From NCBI GenBank assembly GCA_947632315.1, contig CANROV010000057.1, positions 1 through 10,787 on the forward strand: a stretch of DNA of 10,787 nucleotides. The letters run 5' to 3'. Below, in pieces: positions 6,157-10,787 of the stretch (within the stretch, counting starts at the first letter, position 1; the number at the start of each line of letters is the position of its first letter). The notes below the pieces were generated by a model. The model did not search any database. It worked only from the letters and a program-made list of their open reading frames with translations, and was not told the DNA's origin. Origin of the DNA: Candidatus Gastranaerophilales bacterium (lineage in GTDB: Bacteria; Cyanobacteriota; Vampirovibrionia; Gastranaerophilales; Gastranaerophilaceae). Both the position numbers and the translations under genes were made by a program.

Positions 6157-7473
6157 ATGAAAAAAATACGAGTAATAGGGGGCGGTTTAGCCGGTAGTGA
6201 AGCAGCACTTCAATTAGCCAAAAGGAATATAGAAGTTGATTTGTATGAAATGCGTCCAAATAAAGAAACAGGCGCACACAAGACTTCAAAGTTTGCAGAA
6301 TTTGTTTGTTCTAACAGCTTAGGTTCTTATGATATAACTAATGCCTCAGGTCTTTTAAAACATGAAATGGAAATAATGGGTTCAATTTTAATGCCTGTTA
6401 TATTTGAGTCTCAAGTTCCTGCAGGCGGTGCTTTAGCTGTTGATCGTGAACTTTTTTCACAAAAGGTTACCGATTTAATTGAAAACAATCCTAATATTAA
6501 TATAATCAGAGAAGAAGCAGTTTCTATTGATGAAAATATTCCGACAATAATTGCTTCCGGCCCTTTAACTTCAGAAAAATTTTCAAAAGAAATACAAAAC
6601 TTTTTAGGGGAAGAATATCTTTATTTCTTTGACGCAATTGCACCTATTATAGAAAAAGATTCAATAAACTTTGATAAAGCGTTTTATCTAAACCGTTACA
6701 ATAAAGGTGATAAAGATTATATTAACTGCCCTATGACAAAAGAAGAATATGAAAAATTTTATAATATTCTTATTAATTCACCAAAAATAGAATTAAAATC
6801 TTTTGAAAAAAATGCAAGTTTTTTTGAATCATGCCTGCCAATAGAAGTTCTTGCTTCAAGAGGAGTTGACACATTAAGATACGGCCCGTTAAAACCAATT
6901 GGCTTAGTTGATGAAAGAACAGGTATAGAAAATTATGCCGTTGTACAATTAAGGCAGGATAATAAATCAGCAAGTTTATATAATATTGTAGGATTCCAAA
7001 CAAATTTAAAATGGAGCGCCCAGAAAGAACTTGTTCATTCAATTCCCGGACTTGAAAATGCAAATATTTTAAGATACGGAGTTATGCATAGAAACACATT
7101 TATTAACAGTCCTAAAGTTTTGAAGCCTTCACTGCAATCAAGAAAAAATCAAAACATATTTTTTGCTGGTCAAATAACAGGAACTGAGGGCTATACTGAG
7201 TCTATTGCTTCAGGAATGTTAGCAGGAATTAATATGGCAAGATACATAAATAATCTTGAATTACTTAAACTTCCTCAAGAAACCATTTTAGGCGCTTTAA
7301 CTCATTATATTTCTTTTGAAGGACATACTTCTTTTCAGCCTGTTAATTCAAACTGGGGCATTATTAAAGAAATTGAGCTTGATAAAAAAATAAGAAAAAA
7401 TAAAAAATTAAAAAATGAACTATTGGCAAAACGTTCACTTGATGTTCTTAATGATTTTTTAAGTAAGATTTAA
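6157..7473 (+). CDS. trmFO: Methylenetetrahydrofolate-tRNA-(uracil-5-)-methyltransferase TrmFO
   Basis: TrmFO makes 5-methyluridine at position 54 of the tRNA T-loop, using methylenetetrahydrofolate as carbon donor and FADH2 as reductant, in the cytoplasm. The 438 residues match the family's usual length. The N-terminal FAD-binding GGGLAGSEAA (8-17) follows the first strand. FVCSNSLG (49-56) carries Cys51, and SCLPIEVLASRGVDTLRYGPLKPIGL around 225-250 carries Cys226, the position known as catalytic in the Bacillus subtilis enzyme. GQITGTEGYTES (338-349) is the second flavin-binding motif, and the C-terminal GHTSFQPVNSNWG is also diagnostic. ATG 6157 has AAAAGG six bases upstream. It is transcribed away from the degenerate ATPase gene, and its last 26 bases overlap the 3' end of the opposing YkgJ-like gene. 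Confidence 0.97.
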   Translation: MKKIRVIGGGLAGSEAALQLAKRNIEVDLYEMRPNKETGAHKTSKFAEFVCSNSLGSYDITNASGLLKHEMEIMGSILMPVIFESQVPAGGALAVDRELFSQKVTDLIENNPNINIIREEAVSIDENIPTIIASGPLTSEKFSKEIQNFLGEEYLYFFDAIAPIIEKDSINFDKAFYLNRYNKGDKDYINCPMTKEEYEKFYNILINSPKIELKSFEKNASFFESCLPIEVLASRGVDTLRYGPLKPIGLVDERTGIENYAVVQLRQDNKSASLYNIVGFQTNLKWSAQKELVHSIPGLENANILRYGVMHRNTFINSPKVLKPSLQSRKNQNIFFAGQITGTEGYTESIASGMLAGINMARYINNLELLKLPQETILGALTHYISFEGHTSFQPVNSNWGIIKEIELDKKIRKNKKLKNELLAKRSLDVLNDFLSKI

Positions 7474-7849
7474 AATTTTTATCAATATCAAAATAATAAC
7501 CGCAGCCGTCTAATGGTTTACCACCGTTAATTAAAAATTTAGAATTTGTTTTGGGGTACATTCTGCAGCCTAAACCTCTAAAATGATATACCCTGCACCT
7601 GTTATTTTCATCTATCTCACGACATGTGAATAATAATGCCCCTGTTTCACTTTTTCCGGAAATATAAAAATTATAAAAGTGTTTATCCCATTTTTTTACT
7701 TTTTCAAATTGTTCCTCTGTTACAATCGCTTCATCCTCAATATACAAAAGAATGTTTCTGCAGCATTTACCGCAACCGGTGCATTTTCCTTTTCTGATAT
7801 ATTTTGATGAAGTTAATCTTTGAAATAAATACTTTATATACTGAAACAT
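7448..7849 (-). CDS. YkgJ-family cysteine-cluster protein
   Basis: This 133-residue protein carries eight cysteines in the YkgJ (CxxCxxCC) pattern: KCTGCGKCC gives Cys23, 26, 29 and 30, followed by Cys76, Cys85, Cys95 (GLGCRMYP) and Cys116 (DGCGYYF). Members of this family are thought to bind zinc or an iron-sulfur centre; their reaction is generally unknown. There is no signal peptide, so the protein is cytosolic. Its ATG (7849-7847) shares one base with the stop of the upstream gene (TAATG), and no good binding site precedes it, which points to translational coupling. It is the last gene of the minus-strand operon beginning with the TPR protein, and its end overlaps trmFO tail-to-tail. The family call is firm, the function open. 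Confidence 0.88.
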   Translation of the reverse strand: MFQYIKYLFQRLTSSKYIRKGKCTGCGKCCRNILLYIEDEAIVTEEQFEKVKKWDKHFYNFYISGKSETGALLFTCREIDENNRCRVYHFRGLGCRMYPKTNSKFLINGGKPLDGCGYYFDIDKNFKSYLKNH

Positions 7850-8253
7850 TACTGCACCATAAATTCAACATGAGCAAAAGGATAGCGTTTATTATCAATA
7901 TAAAAGAATTGAAGGATATAATGCCCTTTTTTGCGGGGTACAATGTAATTCCTATATATTTTTTGAGCTTTATCTATAAATATATCATTTGTTTCAATAA
8001 TTTCATAACCCCAGTTTGATGTTTTATCGTTTTGAGTGGATAGTTGAATTCTTACAGAATCTTCTTTAAAATAATCAGGAGCAACTACCGCATAATTAAT
8101 TCTTTGCCCTGTATAGAATATTCGTTCATAATATTTTATATTTTCTTCAGTTATTGTTCCCGATGAAAGGATTATATATGGTTTTTCTTTATGCTTAAAC
8201 CCCGTCAAAAATAAGATAGGTATAATAAGAAGAATTAGCACATACTTGTTCAT
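7849..8253 (-). CDS. Small N-terminally anchored envelope protein of unknown function
   Basis: I do not recognise this 134-residue protein. It begins with a hydrophobic export/anchor segment (MNKYVLILLIIPILFLTGF, residues 1-19) followed by basic residues, so the rest faces the periplasm or outside. LTGF at 16-19 sits exactly where a lipoprotein signal would read LTGC; the Phe codon TTT is one base from TGT. The remaining 110 residues are rich in alternating hydrophobic and aromatic residues (YIILSSG, RIQLSTQ, HYILQFFYID, HVEFMVQ) and look like a beta-sandwich, perhaps Ig-like. The gene starts three bases after the stop of the TPR gene and overlaps the next gene by one base, so it belongs to that operon and probably works with the TPR protein at the cell envelope. 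Confidence 0.8.
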   Translation of the reverse strand: MNKYVLILLIIPILFLTGFKHKEKPYIILSSGTITEENIKYYERIFYTGQRINYAVVAPDYFKEDSVRIQLSTQNDKTSNWGYEIIETNDIFIDKAQKIYRNYIVPRKKGHYILQFFYIDNKRYPFAHVEFMVQ

Positions 8254-8256
8254 TGT

Positions 8257-10287
8257 TTAGTTATTTCCGTTGTCTTGCTCTTGCACGGGTAATTTTTTCT
8301 TTAAAATTTCAATTTTGTTTTTTACGTTGTTTCTAAGATTTTTATCCTGAGCATAATCTACAAAAAGTTCATAATTTTTAACGGCAAGTTCTGTATTATT
8401 TTCTTTTTCATAAGCTAAAGCCAAAGCATAATAAGCATATTCATAATCACTTTGCAAATTTATCACTTCATTAAAGTTTTTTATTGCATCATCATATTGT
8501 CCCATCTCTGCCTGACATAATCCCATATTAAAATATGAATCAGGATTCTTTGGATTTAATTTTACCGCAGTTTTATAATAATCTATAGCGCCTGACAGAT
8601 TTGACAATGCTTTATAGGTATTGCCTATTTTAATGTTTAAAATTTCGTCATCACTTTTTAAAGGCAAAGCTCTTTGATATTCCGTTAAAGCATTGTTGTA
8701 ATCTTTATTTTTATAATAATTATCTGCTAATGTTATATAATTTTCGTATTTTTCTTTATCAGAAATATCAGACGTTTCCATAGCCCGTTCATAAACCATT
8801 TTAGCTTCTGCCGGTTTATTATAATCGGTAAGAGTTTTTGCATAGGAAGATAAAACTTCTTTATTTTCAGGTGCTATTTCCAAAGCTTTTTCGTAATATT
8901 CAATCACCTTGGATTTAGACCCTAGTTTTTCATATGCATTTGCAATATTTAAGTATAAAACAGGATTTTCATTATCAACTTTCAAAGCTTCTTCATAACT
9001 TGAAACAGCTTTTCTGTAATTTCCCGAATTATAGAAACTGTCGCCTTGAGCTATATATGCTTTTTGCAAATAATCTTGCGCTGTTTTATTTTCAGGATTT
9101 TTTATTGTTATTGGTTTATATATTGCAATAGCTTCATCATATTTTTTTAATGCATGATATGCTATGGCCTTATTTAAAAGTATATTTTCATTTTCAGGCT
9201 CAACAGCCAATAATATGTCATACAGTTTTACTGCCTCACTATAATTTTTATCAAGATGATAAGCTCTTGCAAGCTCAGTTTGGATTTCCTTATTTTTTGG
9301 AAATTCACTTAAGCCTTCGGTTAAAACTCTGATTGATGAAGCATAATCTTCTTTTTTAATATAAAGAATACCTGCATTTAAATATGCAGCTTCGTTATTT
9401 TTTGTATATTTTAAATATTCTTCGTACTGTATTAAAGCCTCATCGGTATTATTATTTTGTGCAAGTAAATTAGCATAATCAAATCTTACGGCATTCATAT
9501 CAGGCTGAATTTCAAGTACATTTTTAAATGCGTTAAGTGCTTCCGTTGATTTATTTTCTGCAAGGTATACATAAGCCAGATTCGCCTGAGCCACATAATC
9601 CGTTTTATCTTTTTGAAGTGCTTTCGTTAATATTTTTTCCGCTTTATCGTAATCCGAAATTCTATATAATGCTAAGCCATAATTAGAATAGTTTTTAAAA
9701 CTTGAAGGATCTTTTAAATACAAATCATTATATATTTCAACAGCATTTTTTGGCTGATTCATTCTCAAATAAATAGAAGCCATATTTTCTCTTGCGTCTA
9801 ATGCGTCAGGATAATAGTTTAAAAACATTTGATAATATTTTATAGCTTCTTCATCTTCCTTAAGATGTGTTTTTACACTTGCAAGATTTAAATAATTATA
9901 TTTATATTCGGGGAATATCTTCATAGCCTGATTATATGACTCATAAGCATTTTTATAATCCTGGAGCTGTTCATAAATATTACCAAGACTAATATAAACA
10001 AAAGCATCATCAGGTTTTATCTTTAATGATTTTTTATATGCAGTCACAGCATTACCCCATTGACCTAATTCGGAATACATTCCGCCCAGCTTTGTATACA
10101 ATAATGCATCATCCGCCGATAATTGAATAGCACTGTTTAAACTGTCGACAGCCTGCTGATACTGCCCTTTTTCCGCCATATCACAAGCTGTTCTATAATA
10201 CCTGTTTGCTTCAGGAGTCATTCCATATACACTTGTGCTTATAATTCCGGTTAATAATATTCCCGTTATAATATTCCTAATTTTAAT
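8257..10287 (-). CDS. Large exported tetratricopeptide-repeat protein (rare ATT start)
   Basis: The protein consists almost wholly of about 18 consecutive TPR units of 34 residues. Examples are the units starting LYTKLGGMYSELGQWGNAV and YFNMGLCQAEMGQYDDAI; one unit near the middle has a short insertion. A tail of about 30 residues (KKKLPVQEQDNGNN) follows. The first ATG (10221) has no ribosome binding site, but the frame is open upstream and encodes a clean signal peptide: KIRN, then the hydrophobic IITGILLTGIIS, then TSVYG before MTPEA. GGAGG (10300-10296) lies eight bases before an ATT codon (10287-10285), the probable start, giving 676 residues with cleavage after Gly22. An ATC just upstream is the alternative. 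A superhelical TPR rod exported to the envelope would act as a scaffold for protein partners. The anchored 134-residue protein follows after three bases and the YkgJ-like protein after that, in one operon. Specific partners are unknown. Confidence 0.88.
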   Translation of the reverse strand: MKIRNIITGILLTGIISTSVYGMTPEANRYYRTACDMAEKGQYQQAVDSLNSAIQLSADDALLYTKLGGMYSELGQWGNAVTAYKKSLKIKPDDAFVYISLGNIYEQLQDYKNAYESYNQAMKIFPEYKYNYLNLASVKTHLKEDEEAIKYYQMFLNYYPDALDARENMASIYLRMNQPKNAVEIYNDLYLKDPSSFKNYSNYGLALYRISDYDKAEKILTKALQKDKTDYVAQANLAYVYLAENKSTEALNAFKNVLEIQPDMNAVRFDYANLLAQNNNTDEALIQYEEYLKYTKNNEAAYLNAGILYIKKEDYASSIRVLTEGLSEFPKNKEIQTELARAYHLDKNYSEAVKLYDILLAVEPENENILLNKAIAYHALKKYDEAIAIYKPITIKNPENKTAQDYLQKAYIAQGDSFYNSGNYRKAVSSYEEALKVDNENPVLYLNIANAYEKLGSKSKVIEYYEKALEIAPENKEVLSSYAKTLTDYNKPAEAKMVYERAMETSDISDKEKYENYITLADNYYKNKDYNNALTEYQRALPLKSDDEILNIKIGNTYKALSNLSGAIDYYKTAVKLNPKNPDSYFNMGLCQAEMGQYDDAIKNFNEVINLQSDYEYAYYALALAYEKENNTELAVKNYELFVDYAQDKNLRNNVKNKIEILKKKLPVQEQDNGNN

Positions 10288-10295
10288 GATACTAT

Positions 10296-10300
10296 CCTCC
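10296..10300 (-). promoter_or_regulatory. Shine-Dalgarno site that decides the start of the TPR gene
   Basis: GGAGG on the minus strand (10300-10296) is the only strong ribosome binding site upstream of the TPR gene. It points to ATT at 10287-10285 (spacing 8) or ATC at 10290-10288 (spacing 5), both in frame with the TPR protein. It is more than 70 bases from the ATG at 10221, too far to serve that codon. Confidence 0.75.
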
Positions 10301-10314
10301 GTTTTTACATTAAG

Positions 10315-10343
10315 ATTATCTTATTTATTTATTAAAAAATCAA
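10315..10343 (-). promoter_or_regulatory. Possible sigma70-type promoter of the TPR operon
   Basis: TTGATT (10343-10338), 17 bases, then GATAAT (10320-10315) match the consensus 4/6 and 5/6. Transcription would start near 10308, about 20 bases ahead of the proposed ATT start and just before the GGAGG. It sits in the 59-base gap after the ligase gene, so the TPR operon can be expressed on its own or by read-through. Confidence 0.45.
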
Positions 10344-10346
10344 TAG

Positions 10347-10787
10347 TTATAGTTTTTCATACCATTCAAGTATTTCTTTCCTTTTTATTTTTCTGGTGGA
10401 AGTTTTAGGAAGTTCATCTTTATGTATCATAATAACTTTAGGTGTTTTATATTCTGCAAGATTTGCTTTTGATAATATATTCACCTCATCTTCAATGATT
10501 TTTTGAACATTATCATCATTAACGATATTATCAGCAGGAACAATTATTGCGCCGACTTCTTCCGTTCCCGCCTTATTTCCTGATTTTATTTTTAAAGAAA
10601 GTACACAGAGTTCTTTTATTTTATCTGATTTTTCAAGGACAGCTTCAACTTCTTCAGGGAATATTTTCTTTCCTCCGCCAAGAACAATCATATTTTTTAT
10701 TCTGCCGGTTATTTTTATGTATCCTTCACTGTCAATTTCACCTATGTCGCCCGTATGGAACCAGTTATCTTCATCTATAACTTCTTT
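10347..10787 (-). CDS. AMP-forming acyl-CoA synthetase/ligase, C-terminal part (5' end beyond window)
   Basis: The 146 visible residues are the C-terminal end of an ANL-superfamily enzyme, which activates a carboxylic acid with ATP to an acyl-adenylate and transfers it, usually to CoA. WFHTGDIGEID (9-19 of the visible part) is the A7 region with the ribose-binding Asp14. GRIKNMIVLGGGKKIFPEEVE (from 28) is the A8 hinge. LPKTSTRKIKR (126-136) is A10 with catalytic Lys133; Arg replaces the usual Gly before it, as in some long-chain acyl-CoA synthetases. The hinge form GGGKKIFPEEVE fits the long-chain fatty acyl-CoA synthetase branch best, but the substrate pocket is outside the window. The frame runs unbroken through the window edge; the internal ATG at 10691 is not the start. 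It precedes the TPR gene by 59 bases on the same strand. Confidence 0.92.
   Translation of the reverse strand, partial: KEVIDEDNWFHTGDIGEIDSEGYIKITGRIKNMIVLGGGKKIFPEEVEAVLEKSDKIKELCVLSLKIKSGNKAGTEEVGAIIVPADNIVNDDNVQKIIEDEVNILSKANLAEYKTPKVIMIHKDELPKTSTRKIKRKEILEWYEKL

Noticed and set aside
6773..7063. Minus-strand frame inside trmFO
   Set aside because: It lies wholly within a highly conserved tRNA-modification gene and has no start signals.
7804..8019. Plus-strand open frame across the anchored-protein and YkgJ-like genes
   Set aside because: It is a shadow of two well-supported minus-strand genes, with no ribosome binding site and no recognisable protein features.
8934..9332. Two short plus-strand frames inside the TPR gene
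   Set aside because: They are antisense shadows of the TPR repeats; their similarity to one another would only reflect the repeated protein motif.
8257..10221. TPR gene as a tandem DNA repeat array
   Set aside because: The periodicity of 34 residues is at protein level; the nucleotide copies are diverged, so it is not a DNA repeat or CRISPR-like array.

Overview
The window is strongly A+T-rich and gene-dense, with short spacers, and every gene in it looks chromosomal and housekeeping-like. I see no tRNA, rRNA, insertion sequence, CRISPR array, phage gene or recognisable defence system. TrmFO, an exported M48 protease with a C-terminal helical-repeat part, a signal-peptide-bearing TPR protein and a NarL-type regulator, together with the low GC, would fit a host-associated bacterium. 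A Gastranaerophilales/Melainabacteria-like lineage (non-photosynthetic relatives of cyanobacteria) is my best guess, but a low-GC Firmicute or another deep lineage cannot be excluded without a database search.

Layout. (1) 1-530, minus: 5' part of a multi-pass membrane protein with a near-consensus promoter. (2) 655-3114, plus: an exported BepA-like zinc metalloprotease followed 15 bases later by threonine ammonia-lyase with a GTG start. (3) 5066-3095, minus: a two-component pair, NarL-family response regulator then soluble histidine kinase, running tail-to-tail into ilvA with a 20-base overlap. (4) 5067-5283: spacer with a strong hairpin and competing smaller hairpins. (5) 6063-5284, minus: a protein that looks like a degenerate secretion-type (VirB11/PilT-like) ATPase. 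(6) 6157-7473, plus: trmFO, overlapping by 26 bases the end of the opposing gene. (7) 10787-7448, minus: end of an acyl-CoA/AMP ligase, a large TPR protein, a small N-terminally anchored protein and a YkgJ-type cysteine-cluster protein. The last three are packed with gaps of 3 and -1 bases and form a clear operon.

The most useful correction to a routine annotation concerns the TPR protein. Its first ATG (10221) lacks a ribosome binding site, while the frame continues 22 codons upstream through a perfect signal peptide to an ATT codon preceded by GGAGG at ideal spacing. The gene therefore seems to start at a rare ATT codon and the protein is exported. The most intriguing gene is the lone degenerate ATPase at 5284-6063. 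No complete new system is evident; the TPR / anchored protein / cysteine-cluster operon is the best candidate for an undescribed envelope module.
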